Below are positions 54,468 to 62,376 of a DNA stretch of 64,000 bases, piece by piece. Origin of the DNA: Sphingobacterium thalpophilum. Lineage in GTDB: Bacteria > Bacteroidota > Bacteroidia > Sphingobacteriales > Sphingobacteriaceae. Under the pieces are notes generated by a model that was given only the letters and a program-made list of their open reading frames with translations, did not search any database and had not been told where the DNA came from. Within the stretch, counting starts at the first letter, position 1; each line of letters opens with the position of its first letter. The stretch covers positions 5,394,001 through 5,458,000 of the forward strand of contig NZ_CP151087.1 of NCBI RefSeq assembly GCF_038396785.1, given 5' to 3'. A program made the translations under genes and the position numbers.

Positions 54468-54923
54468 ATGTTTAAAAGAAATCATTATACCAGCGGATAT
54501 TCAAATCATAATAAATTTTGCGGACAACATTTCAAAGACCGCTTTGAAAAATTCCAACAACAGTTTTTTGATGGTGAAGCCGGGCACAATGCTGGCGTAC
54601 AGCAAGCTGTTCCTGTAAATATTGCCGAAAATCAAGAATTCTATGAAGTGCAGCTTTTTGCCGCTGGACGTAAGAAAGAACAATTCCAAGTCAGCATAAA
54701 TGACGGGATACTGAAGATTTCATGTACAGAAAACACCCAGGACAATGCCATAGATTATATCTATAAAGAGCAGGATGGATTGGCATTTGAACGTGAATTC
54801 CAATTAAATGAACAAGTACTTACAGATAATGTGCATGCAAGTTTCGAGGATGGGGTATTGACGGTTATCCTTCCAAAAGATCTTGAAAAAGTAAAACGGC
54901 CACAAGAGGTTGTTATTGATTAG
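54468..54923 (+). CDS. Hsp20/alpha-crystallin small heat-shock protein
   Basis: A 151-residue cytoplasmic chaperone that holds unfolding proteins. The alpha-crystallin domain spans about residues 45-140: VPVNIAENQEFYEVQLFAAG, QVSINDGILKISC and the conserved ASFEDGVLTVILPKD. The N-terminal arm is short, and the C-terminal extension is KVKRPQEVVID without a clear I-x-I. I chose ATG 54468 since the upstream residues are not family-like. Confidence 0.88.
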   Translation: MFKRNHYTSGYSNHNKFCGQHFKDRFEKFQQQFFDGEAGHNAGVQQAVPVNIAENQEFYEVQLFAAGRKKEQFQVSINDGILKISCTENTQDNAIDYIYKEQDGLAFEREFQLNEQVLTDNVHASFEDGVLTVILPKDLEKVKRPQEVVID

Positions 54924-54945
54924 TAAAAACCAGTTTTGATCTGGG

Positions 54946-54970
54946 CGCACATCAAGGCTGCTGATGTGCG
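54946..54970. other. Hairpin downstream of Hsp20
   Basis: CGCACATCA and TGATGTGCG form a 9-bp perfect stem with a 7-nt loop, 23 bp after the Hsp20 stop. No T-run follows, so it may protect or attenuate the transcript. Confidence 0.5.
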
Positions 54971-55001
54971 TAGCCTTAAATCAGCGTAAGAGCTGATGTT
55001 G

Positions 55002-55035
55002 AAAAAGGACAGCATCGAATTTTGCTGTCCTTTTT
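55002..55035. terminator. Bidirectional terminator between Hsp20 and the small minus-strand gene
   Basis: AAAAAGGACAGCA and TGCTGTCCTTTTT form a 13-bp perfect stem with an 8-nt loop and T-runs on both strands. It lies 8 bp beyond the stop of the 45-residue gene on the minus strand. Confidence 0.85.
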
Positions 55036-55042
55036 CTGTCTC

Positions 55043-55180
55043 TTAATTTACCACCAACCGGTGCCCAAAAGCAGTGAACAGTAAACGAATTTCGAATAGC
55101 TGTTTGGCACTATGGTCATTATATCCGTACTGCTTTTCTAAGTATTCCCAGAATTTTTCTCGATTGTTGATCATTGCCAT
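55043..55180 (-). CDS. 45-residue small protein of unknown function
   Basis: An intact frame on the minus strand, ATG (55178-55180) to TAA (55043-55045), encodes 45 residues beginning MAMINNREKFWEYLEKQYGY and containing AKQLFEIRLLFTAFGHRL. The composition is that of a real soluble amphipathic helical protein, with Trp, several Tyr/Phe and balanced charge. It ends just before a strong terminator. A second ATG at 55174 is possible. Upstream, on its promoter side, is a cluster of 11-bp tandem repeats (55304-55352). No family is recognised. Confidence 0.55.
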   Translation of the reverse strand: MAMINNREKFWEYLEKQYGYNDHSAKQLFEIRLLFTAFGHRLVVN

Positions 55181-55288
55181 AATAACCTATTTGGTCTTAG
55201 ATCAAGATAATCTCAAAACGGAAATGAACTAACACCAGATTATAGGTAACAACAATTTTTAATCAATTTTTAAACAGTATTCAATCAT

Positions 55289-55352
55289 TGTTTATTCAGT
55301 CTACACTGAGCGATCACTGAACAAGCACTGAACGAGCACTGAATAAACACTG
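55289..55352. repeat. Five 11-bp tandem repeats enclosed by a 12-bp inverted repeat
   Basis: CACTG occurs at 55304, 55315, 55326, 55337 and 55348, exactly every 11 bp; the first four are CACTGA, and CACTGAACAAG and CACTGAACGAG are near-identical units. TGTTTATTCAGT (55289-55300) is the reverse complement of 55338-55349. It lies upstream of the 45-residue gene, so it may be a helically phased protein-binding array. The rest of the gap between 55181 and 55580 holds only a doubtful 40-codon hydrophobic frame (55455-55577). Confidence 0.75.
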
Positions 55353-55580
55353 TCGAAAGGCATAACATGATACCTGCCAGGTCTTCGCTTGATTGAAAGG
55401 TATAAAGGTTAGGGATTTGGAGTTTACGCAGCTATAGATCAGCTAGGGCTATAGATGGTTACAATATCCCTAGTTGGTTTGTGCATGCTAAACTGGCTTC
55501 TATCTGTGCTGGTGAGGCTTGGCTTTATTGTAGCTTGTATGGCACTGTGTGAAGTTTATTTAGATGTTATGTTGTGAAAG

Positions 55581-56171
55581 CTACTCCGTTCTTTTAAGTT
55601 TTTTATTGAGTTGCTCTTTGCCAAATCGCCAAAAGAAATAGAATAAGCCTATAACAACTATAATTGCCATAAAGGGCACAAATATGGCGAGTATGGTCAA
55701 AATGGTTGAACCGATGGTTTCCATGGTCGAGATCATAAAATTGCCAAAACCTGCCGTCCCAACAGACGAGACTGCACGCGTACCAGCTAGCGCTGTACTG
55801 ATGGTCGCCGCGGTACCGCCACCAGCGATGATTGCCATAGCCCAGCGGAAAAAGGGTGAAATATCTGCAAACTGTATGGCAAAAAGTAAGGTACCTGCTA
55901 TCGTCGCGAGAGGAATTGAAAGGCTGTCCAATATATTGTCAATAAAAGGAATGTAATATCCTGCTATTTCCAGGATCATGGCTAGGCTTGTCGCTGCCAA
56001 AACAATAGGTGAGCCCGCCCAGGCCAATTCATTGCCAACCTGGAACAGTTCAAGCCGACAGCCAAGGCTCAATAAGAATAACGGCATGAAAACCCGGAAG
56101 CCGGTAGCTGCAGCCAGACTCAAGCCTATAAAAGCACTTACCAAAAATGTGGATAGCTCACTCATGGTCAA
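55581..56171 (-). CDS. DUF4126 membrane protein
   Basis: A 196-residue inner-membrane protein with about five helices, matching the DUF4126 family: SAFIGLSLAAATGFRVFMPL at the start, AWAGSPIVLAATSLAMILEI, and a glycine-rich IIAGGGTAATISTALAGTRA. The function of the family is not known. Its last residues are basic (KEQLNKKLKRTE). It is transcribed alone, divergent to katG; ATG 56165 could also serve as start. Confidence 0.82.
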   Translation of the reverse strand: MTMSELSTFLVSAFIGLSLAAATGFRVFMPLFLLSLGCRLELFQVGNELAWAGSPIVLAATSLAMILEIAGYYIPFIDNILDSLSIPLATIAGTLLFAIQFADISPFFRWAMAIIAGGGTAATISTALAGTRAVSSVGTAGFGNFMISTMETIGSTILTILAIFVPFMAIIVVIGLFYFFWRFGKEQLNKKLKRTE

Positions 56172-56323
56172 TATTTTTGATACAACCTAATTATAGAATA
56201 GTAAAAGAATCGCTTTTGTTTTTCAGACTTCCAAAAATCGTCATATTCTAGCTGCTCATTAAAAGATGATTTTTAGTATTTTATATAATTATATATTGTG
56301 TATATAGATTTTGATTATAGTGT

Positions 56324-56338
56324 ATCGAATCATTCGAT
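56324..56338. promoter_or_regulatory. PerR/Fur-like 7-1-7 palindrome upstream of katG
   Basis: ATCGAAT-C-ATTCGAT is a perfect 7-1-7 palindrome about 95 bp before the katG start. It shares the GAATnATTC core with the Fur-like boxes at 3179 and 3323. Peroxide control of katG by PerR (a Fur-family protein) fits this, but is inferred. Confidence 0.6.
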
Positions 56339-56431
56339 GTACAAGTGGGATCTCATTTGTGTAATTTTATGAAAGTGGGAGTCAAACAATTTGATCACTT
56401 AAGATATTATATAAATAAACTTTCTTTTCAT

Positions 56432-58711
56432 ATGGACAACAACGAAAAAGACATTAGCAAATGCCCATTTCATAATGGTACAATGCGCAACGCCGTTGCG
56501 GGAGGGGGAACTCAAAATCAGGACTGGTGGCCAAATAGACTTCGTGTAGATCTGTTGAGACAACACGCGAGCAAGTCAAATCCGATGGACGAGGGCTTTG
56601 ATTATGCGGAAGCATTTAAACAATTGGATTTAGAAGCCGTAAAAAGAGATTTGCATGCCTTGATGACCGATTCGCAGGACTGGTGGCCCGCTGACTTTGG
56701 ACATTATGGACCATTATTCATCCGGATGGCTTGGCATAGTGCAGGAACCTATCGGGTAAGCGATGGTCGAGGCGGAGCTGGGTCTGGGCAACAACGTTTT
56801 GCACCACTGAATAGCTGGCCTGATAATGTGAGTTTGGATAAAGCACGTCGCCTGTTGTGGCCTATCAAACAAAAATATGGTAAAAATATCTCCTGGGCAG
56901 ATTTATTAATTTTAACAGGTAATGTTGCTTTAGAGTCTATGGGCTTCAAGACTTTTGGTTATTCTGGTGGACGTGTGGATGCTTTTGAACCTGAATTGGA
57001 TGTCTATTGGGGTTCTGAAAAAACATGGTTGGGCGGTGATGTACGCTATGCTCATGGTTCAGAAGGCGTAGTGGAATCACACGGTGTATTATCTGCCGAT
57101 GATGATGCAGATGGTAAACAACATTCGCGCAATCTTGAAAAACCGTTGGCAGCGGTACAGATGGGATTAATTTATGTTAATCCGGAAGGACCAGATGGAA
57201 ATCCAGATCCTATCGCGGCTGCAAAAGATATACGGGATACTTTTGGTCGGATGGCGATGGACGATGAGGAAACTGTCGCTTTGATTGCTGGAGGGCATAC
57301 GTTTGGAAAAACACACGGAGCAGGTCCCGCCGACAATGTCGGAAAAGAACCTGAAGCAGCCGGCATAGAACAACAAGGGCTTGGTTGGAAAAGTACCTAT
57401 GGCAGTGGAGTAGGAGCAGATGCGATCACGAGTGGCTTGGAGGTTATTTGGACACAGAAACCGACAGAATGGACCAATCTCTTTTTTAAAAATCTCTTCG
57501 AAAATGAATGGGAATTAACAAAGAGTCCTGCAGGAGCGCATCAATGGGTAGCCAAAGGAGCTGATTCGACTATTCCAGATCCTTTTGATCCAACTAAAAA
57601 ACGTAGGCCAACGATGCTGACGACAGATTTGTCCTTGCGTTTTGATCCAATTTATGAAAAGATCTCGCGTAAATTTTACGAAGATCAAGACGCATTTGCC
57701 GATGCATTCGCTCGCGCCTGGTTTAAATTGACGCACCGTGATTTGGGACCACGAGAGCGTTATTTAGGTGCCGAAGTTCCTGCTGAGGAATTATTGTGGC
57801 AAGATCCTATTCCTGCTGTCGATCATGCTTTGGTCGATGCTAATGATATTAACATGTTGAAATCTACCCTATTGAGCGCAGGGCTCAGCACTGCAGAGCT
57901 CGTAACGACCGCTTGGGCTTCAGCTTCTACTTTTCGTGGGTCTGACAAGAGAGGTGGTGCAAACGGTGCGCGGATACGGTTGGCTCCGCAGCGTTATTGG
58001 CAAGTCAATAATCCAACACAATTGCAAAAAGTTCTTACTGCGCTTGAGCAAATTCAACAGGACTTTAATGGAAAGCAACAGGGCGGAAAGAAGATTTCCT
58101 TGGCAGACTTAATTGTCTTAGGTGGTGTTGCTGCGATAGAGCAGGCCGCTCGTGCAGCTGGACATGCTGTCAACGTACCGTTCCATCCGGGGCGTATGGA
58201 TGCATCACAGGAACAGACGGATGTAGAATCCATGGGCTATCTTGAGCCAATTGCGGATGGATTTAGAAATTACCGTAAAGGTGCTTACACCGTGTCTACG
58301 GAATCATTATTGATCGACAAAGCACAATCACTTACGCTATCTGTTCCGGAATTAACGGTATTGATCGGCGGACTTCGTGTTCTTCAGGCAAATTTTGATG
58401 GTTCTGCATTAGGAGTGATGACAGATAGGCCAGGCCAATTGACGAATGATTTTTTTGTCAATCTATTGGATATGGGAACAGCTTGGAAAGCAATCTCTCC
58501 GGACCGGGAAGTTTTTGAAGGATCAGATCGTAAATCTAGTGTTAAAAAATGGGAAGCCGGACGTGCAGATCTTGTTTTTGGTTCCAACGCTGAACTGAGA
58601 GCTGTTGCTGAAATATATGGCAGTGCCGATGCAAAAGATAAATTCGTACAAGATTTTGTGAAGGCATGGACTAAAGTGATGGAGTTAGACCGTTTTGATC
58701 TGCATCGCTAA
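56432..58711 (+). CDS. katG: Catalase-peroxidase
   Basis: A 759-residue haem enzyme that removes hydrogen peroxide. It has the two homologous peroxidase halves of KatG. The distal Trp101-His102 are in RMAWHSAGTYR and the proximal haem ligand His289 is in LIAGGHTFGKTHGA. MGLIYVNPEGPDG carries the Tyr of the expected Met-Tyr-Trp adduct. I chose ATG 56432, which gives the usual N-terminus with KCPFHNG; an upstream frame from 56345 adds unlikely residues. A PerR-like palindrome lies upstream and a strong terminator follows, so it is a single-gene unit. Confidence 0.96.
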   Translation: MDNNEKDISKCPFHNGTMRNAVAGGGTQNQDWWPNRLRVDLLRQHASKSNPMDEGFDYAEAFKQLDLEAVKRDLHALMTDSQDWWPADFGHYGPLFIRMAWHSAGTYRVSDGRGGAGSGQQRFAPLNSWPDNVSLDKARRLLWPIKQKYGKNISWADLLILTGNVALESMGFKTFGYSGGRVDAFEPELDVYWGSEKTWLGGDVRYAHGSEGVVESHGVLSADDDADGKQHSRNLEKPLAAVQMGLIYVNPEGPDGNPDPIAAAKDIRDTFGRMAMDDEETVALIAGGHTFGKTHGAGPADNVGKEPEAAGIEQQGLGWKSTYGSGVGADAITSGLEVIWTQKPTEWTNLFFKNLFENEWELTKSPAGAHQWVAKGADSTIPDPFDPTKKRRPTMLTTDLSLRFDPIYEKISRKFYEDQDAFADAFARAWFKLTHRDLGPRERYLGAEVPAEELLWQDPIPAVDHALVDANDINMLKSTLLSAGLSTAELVTTAWASASTFRGSDKRGGANGARIRLAPQRYWQVNNPTQLQKVLTALEQIQQDFNGKQQGGKKISLADLIVLGGVAAIEQAARAAGHAVNVPFHPGRMDASQEQTDVESMGYLEPIADGFRNYRKGAYTVSTESLLIDKAQSLTLSVPELTVLIGGLRVLQANFDGSALGVMTDRPGQLTNDFFVNLLDMGTAWKAISPDREVFEGSDRKSSVKKWEAGRADLVFGSNAELRAVAEIYGSADAKDKFVQDFVKAWTKVMELDRFDLHR

Positions 58712-58733
58712 TTGTTAAGAATATCAGTTTTTC

Positions 58734-58772
58734 AAGAAGCCAGGTCCGACGCGAACCTGGCTTCTTGTTATT
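58734..58772 (+). terminator. Rho-independent terminator after katG
   Basis: AAGAAGCCAGGT and ACCTGGCTTCTT form a 12-bp perfect stem with a 9-nt loop, followed by GTTATTTTA. Confidence 0.8.
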
Positions 58773-58931
58773 TTAGATTTATCCAGATAACCCTGAAATT
58801 AACCTTTTGCTCCGGCGCTAAGATTGGCTCAGATTTTTTATGATGTACCTGACCAATATTTATCGCTATGGTCTACGACATGGACCAATTTATTTAATGA
58901 GAATAGCAGCCAAAAAAGAACCAATTTTTGC

Positions 58932-58971
58932 CTCTAATATCATTTTAATCTCACTTTAACCAAATTTTAAT
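58932..58971 (+). promoter_or_regulatory. Four 11-bp-period half-sites before the nickel operon
   Basis: CTCTAAT, TTTTAAT, CTTTAAC and TTTTAAT start at 58932, 58943, 58954 and 58965, exactly 11 bp apart. The motif and period match the control regions at 16405 and 20873, so the same OmpR-type regulator may bind here. The gap from 58773 to 59119 otherwise holds only the promoter element at 59068. Confidence 0.65.
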
Positions 58972-59067
58972 TTAATATATGAAGAATTATGGAATTTTCT
59001 TTGGGTGTTTCCTATTTTGTGAAATAAAATTCAAGATTTGTGCTACTTTTTCTTCTTTGATCGGTAG

Positions 59068-59075
59068 TAACTTTG
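59068..59075 (+). promoter_or_regulatory. Bacteroidota -7 element
   Basis: TAACTTTG, the same octamer as at 16515, lies 44 bp before the start of the His-rich secreted protein and 96 bp after the half-site array. Confidence 0.5.
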
Positions 59076-59119
59076 TAATGGTTTCAAAGGAATCTTTGAT
59101 ACATTGTTAGGTTAAAGCT

Positions 59120-59521
59120 ATGTGGAAGCACTTTATTTTTCTGTTTGCAGCACTGTTGTTATCATTTAAGAATTTAAATGCAAACAGTCGTGTACTGAAA
59201 AGTGAAAGTGTCGAATCCCAGTTTTTATCTGCAAAAAATCCTTCCAACAATGCGGACCATACACACATCGTCCATTTTCATAAAGATCATAGTCAATTTT
59301 GTTCGCTTTACCCATCGCTTCAATCCATTGTTGCGGAATTGGACGCCGAAGTGGCACAAGATTGGTTGATGGAGCGTTGGTTGGTTACGGTTGATTTGCT
59401 ATGGCATGAACTACTGCCATCCCCAAAACAGAAAGATTATCGGTATGAACATACCCTTGATCTAGAGCATATACCCATCGCTCGATTTTTGCTGTTTGAG
59501 CAAATCAAAATTCCATGCTAA
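59120..59521 (+). CDS. Small exported His-rich protein of unknown function
   Basis: A 133-residue protein with a signal peptide ending near residue 22 (NLNANS). The mature part holds a histidine cluster, ADHTHIVHFHKDHSQFC (about residues 46-62), a typical metal-binding pattern, then Trp- and Leu-rich helices (DWLMERWLVTVDLLWHELLP) and a C-terminal Cys. It is the first gene of a unit with HypA, HypB, a UreE-like chaperone and a metallophore-type ABC importer, so periplasmic nickel capture or sensing is likely. The family is not recognised. Confidence 0.7.
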   Translation: MWKHFIFLFAALLLSFKNLNANSRVLKSESVESQFLSAKNPSNNADHTHIVHFHKDHSQFCSLYPSLQSIVAELDAEVAQDWLMERWLVTVDLLWHELLPSPKQKDYRYEHTLDLEHIPIARFLLFEQIKIPC

Positions 59522-59603
59522 AGCATACGCTTTTCTTTACATCATACAGGCAAAGAGAACTGTCATTTCTTTTCTAAATTTATTTATTTCTTAAAATATA
59601 CCA

Positions 59604-59948
59604 ATGCACGAGCTAAGTATAGTAAAGGATATTTTTGATACGTTGACCTCGTATTATGAGGCTAGGGTAGATGATATTCAAAAAATTCAGGTCACAGCAG
59701 GATTGTTATCCAACGTCCAGCCTGTATTGATCCAAAATGCATTTGATGCTTTTATTGCTGAAAATACGCAATACCAAGATATGGAAATGGAAGTCGTTGT
59801 AAACGATATCATTGCATATTGTGAACATTGTCAGAAAAATTTTCCGGTTCATTTTCATCGATTTGTATGTGATTGCGGACAGGCTTCTAGTACAATTGTT
59901 CAAGGGAATGAACTCTATATATCAAAAGTAATTTTTAAACAAGACTAA
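59604..59948 (+). CDS. hypA: HypA nickel metallochaperone
   Basis: A 114-residue cytoplasmic nickel carrier. It starts with MHELSIVKDIF, in which Met1, His2 and Glu3 form the nickel site. The zinc site is CEHC (from about residue 73) followed by CDC; the second pair is C-x-C here instead of the usual C-x2-C. HypA hands nickel to hydrogenase or urease with HypB, whose gene starts 11 bp later. No hydrogenase or urease structural gene lies in the window. Confidence 0.9.
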   Translation: MHELSIVKDIFDTLTSYYEARVDDIQKIQVTAGLLSNVQPVLIQNAFDAFIAENTQYQDMEMEVVVNDIIAYCEHCQKNFPVHFHRFVCDCGQASSTIVQGNELYISKVIFKQD

Positions 59949-59959
59949 TATCGTTTATC

Positions 59960-60688
59960 ATGTCAGACAATACTTCAAATCCTAAAAGTTTAGGTAACCG
60001 TGTAGGTTCGGTTCAATGTGAAAATACAACGCTACATTTATTAAAAGCAAATGATTTTGTCGCAAAAGCCATCCGCGATAGACTGAAAGACGTTTGTGTG
60101 ATCAATGTATGTTCTTCTCCGGGTTCGGGTAAAACTACCTTGATGCAAGAAACGGGAAAACGTTTGGCCAAAGATCTGAATATTGCTGTTTTGGTGGGTG
60201 ATCCGGAAACCGAACGTGATGCGGTTCGTATGCGTGAGGTAGGCATTAATGCATTGCAGATTGTCACTGGTGGAATGTGTCATATTGAGGCACAAATGAT
60301 CTTACAAGCCCTGGATCATATCGATATCGAAGGAATAGACCTGTTGTTTATTGAGAACGTCGGGAATTTATTGTGTCCATCAGCGTTTGATTTGGGTGAA
60401 GATTACCGCGTGACCTTATTGGCGACCACAGAAGGGGACGATAAACCGAAAAAATACCCACGTATGTTTTTAACAAGCGAATTGATGTTGGTTTCCAAAG
60501 CTGATTTATTGCCATATGTACCTTTCTCGGTAGATGCGGTAACGAAAGATGCGCGCGAGGTGAACCCCAATTTGGAAGTTATTACAATCAGTACATTAAA
60601 TGGTGACGGTCTTGATACCTGGTGTGATTGGTTGAAAGAAAGAGTTCAGGCGAAAAAAGATCAATATAAGGCGCTTGAAGTAAAATAA
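59960..60688 (+). CDS. hypB: HypB nickel-insertion GTPase
   Basis: A 242-residue GTPase that works with HypA to insert nickel. Motifs are NVCSSPGSGKTTLMQETGKR (P-loop), VGDPETERDAVRM, the Cys-His metal site at the dimer interface in VTGGMCHIEAQM, and SKADLLPYVPF with guanine-binding VSKAD. It lacks the His-rich N-terminal tail of some HypB proteins, so nickel storage is unlikely. It follows hypA by 11 bp, and a hairpin separates it from the UreE-like gene. Confidence 0.93.
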   Translation: MSDNTSNPKSLGNRVGSVQCENTTLHLLKANDFVAKAIRDRLKDVCVINVCSSPGSGKTTLMQETGKRLAKDLNIAVLVGDPETERDAVRMREVGINALQIVTGGMCHIEAQMILQALDHIDIEGIDLLFIENVGNLLCPSAFDLGEDYRVTLLATTEGDDKPKKYPRMFLTSELMLVSKADLLPYVPFSVDAVTKDAREVNPNLEVITISTLNGDGLDTWCDWLKERVQAKKDQYKALEVK

Positions 60689-60710
60689 CGGCCAATTGAT
60701 AAAAAGAGTG

Positions 60711-60742
60711 GTATAGCAATGATCCGCGCTTCATTGTTATAC
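60711..60742 (+). other. Hairpin between hypB and the UreE-like gene
   Basis: GTATAGCAATGA and TCATTGTTATAC form a 12-bp stem with one G-U pair and an 8-nt loop. No T-run follows, so it may be a processing or attenuation structure within the operon. Confidence 0.45.
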
Positions 60743-60843
60743 TGTATATGTTGACATGTTATTTGTGTTTAGAGGAAATAGATTTGACGGAGAACGAAAC
60801 TGTGTCAGTGCCGTTAACGAAATGAAGAAGATAGGTTTACAAT

Positions 60844-61374
60844 ATGAATGAGCTACCTGTACCAATAGATAAAATTGTAGCAAAGCATGAGTTTGCTCTT
60901 AGTGAAGTCGATCAAGTGTATCTTGAATGGTATGAAGTCCACAAAAGGCGCCTAACACGCAATACAACGGGCGGAAAGACAATCTTTATGCAATTGGAGC
61001 AAGGTGCGGAATGGCGTCATGGCGATGCTTTATTTCATCAGGAAACGCTACAGGCGATCCTGGTTGTCAAGCCTACGTTGACCATAAGATTCAATCCAAT
61101 AGATTTGGTGCAGCTTGCAGATTTTGGTTATTTTATTGGAAATAGACATCTGCCCATATTCAACGTAACAGATGCCCAATCACTTCGTCTTCCTTACGAT
61201 GGACGGCTCTATGAGCAGGTCCTGGCAAAGTATGGAACCTCGATTCAATTGGAGGAAGCCTTACTGTTATCCGAGAATTTGATTCGACTGCAGGCGAGAA
61301 ATAAAAAGAAAGCAGATTTAAGCGGAACAGATGAACATGTTGATCCGCGTAAGCAAATCCTAAAAAATAAGTAG
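60844..61374 (+). CDS. UreE-like nickel metallochaperone
   Basis: A 176-residue protein resembling urease accessory protein UreE. An N-terminal peptide-binding-like domain (RRLTRNTTGGKTIFMQLEQG, RHGDALFHQETLQAILVVKP) is followed by a metal-binding domain with the conserved GNRHLPIF histidine (about residue 100) and LPYDGRLYEQVLAKYGTSIQ. It lacks the His-rich tail of Klebsiella UreE. Its stop is immediately followed by the start of the importer's binding protein, so delivery appears tied to uptake. No urease subunits are in the window. Confidence 0.8.
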   Translation: MNELPVPIDKIVAKHEFALSEVDQVYLEWYEVHKRRLTRNTTGGKTIFMQLEQGAEWRHGDALFHQETLQAILVVKPTLTIRFNPIDLVQLADFGYFIGNRHLPIFNVTDAQSLRLPYDGRLYEQVLAKYGTSIQLEEALLLSENLIRLQARNKKKADLSGTDEHVDPRKQILKNK

Positions 61375-62376
61375 ATGAAAGTGAATCGTATTATACCTGT
61401 ATTGCTTTTGGCATGTTTGTGTTTGGTGAGCGCCTGCCAAAATCGGCAAGCAGGTGCGGTCAGCAATCAAGTGAAAGCTGTCGACAGCCGTGGAAAAGAA
61501 GTGGTATTAGCGCATACGGCACAACGTGTGGTTGTATTATTTCCGTCCCTTGTTGATGAAGTCTACATGTTGGGTGCTGAAAATAGCCTTGTTGGTATTC
61601 CTGAACAGGTTTATCAGGTCGAAGATACCTATAAGTTTTTATCCAAATTGGATGATAGGATCGCAAAAAAAACACTGGCGACACCTACTTTCGCAGGCCA
61701 GGCAAATAATGTGGAAAGCATAGTGAGCTTAAACCCTGACCTTGTTTTGACATTCAATACCGATCAGGATAATATTTCCCAACTAGAAGATCTTGGAATT
61801 CCAGTGTTCACTTTTTCTTCGCAGGATGAAAAAAGTATTTTTAATGAACTGACAGGGATGGGAGCATTACTCGGAAAGAAAGCGCGAGCGGAAGAAATTG
61901 TTCAGTTTGTTTCGGCGGAGATCAAAAAAATGACTGCTCCCAAGGATCAAATACAGAAGAAGGTTTATTACGCTTGGTCTAAAGGTCGGGTACTTTCGAC
62001 ATCCGGTCGTGGTAGTTTGATTGATATGGCGATCCGCCTTTCGGGCGCAGCTAACGCCTGTCCGTTGGAAATGGAAGCCCCAAATGTCGGCGCAGAGACA
62101 ATTTATAAATGGAATCCGGACCTCATTATTCTTTGGAATTCTACATTGGCAGACGTCTATAACTTAAAGGAACTCGCGGCCTTACCTGCAGTGCGAAATA
62201 AACAGGTATTTGTGATGTCACCGTCGTTTCCATTCGACCCACATACCGTCAAATTTATGCTTTTTGCCAAACAGATAAGGCATTGGTGTTTTTCGGATTA
62301 TACGAAACAGCAACTTGACCAGGATATGGCTATCGCTTTTGAAAAACTTTACGGTAAAGCAGGATTACTTCAATGA
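61375..62376 (+). CDS. Metal ABC importer substrate-binding lipoprotein (probable nickel)
   Basis: A 333-residue periplasmic-binding protein of the FecB/BtuF type (Peripla_BP_2), with a lipoprotein signal ending LVSAC (about residue 20). Typical segments are AQRVVVLFPSLVDEVYMLGA, SIVSLNPDLVLTFNTDQDNI, GRVLSTSGRGSLIDMAIRLS and KWNPDLIILW. The family binds haem, siderophores, cobalamin or metal complexes; the hypA, hypB and ureE genes upstream suggest nickel. It starts directly after the UreE-like stop and overlaps the permease by 4 bp. Confidence 0.88.
   Translation: MKVNRIIPVLLLACLCLVSACQNRQAGAVSNQVKAVDSRGKEVVLAHTAQRVVVLFPSLVDEVYMLGAENSLVGIPEQVYQVEDTYKFLSKLDDRIAKKTLATPTFAGQANNVESIVSLNPDLVLTFNTDQDNISQLEDLGIPVFTFSSQDEKSIFNELTGMGALLGKKARAEEIVQFVSAEIKKMTAPKDQIQKKVYYAWSKGRVLSTSGRGSLIDMAIRLSGAANACPLEMEAPNVGAETIYKWNPDLIILWNSTLADVYNLKELAALPAVRNKQVFVMSPSFPFDPHTVKFMLFAKQIRHWCFSDYTKQQLDQDMAIAFEKLYGKAGLLQ

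Noticed and set aside
56300..56325. ATAG repeats before katG as an OxyR site
   Set aside because: The spacing does not fit the four-tetranucleotide OxyR pattern; the 7-1-7 palindrome is a better candidate.
60748..60825. 25-residue frame between hypB and the UreE-like gene
   Set aside because: Too short and without supporting signals; could be a leader peptide but cannot be supported.
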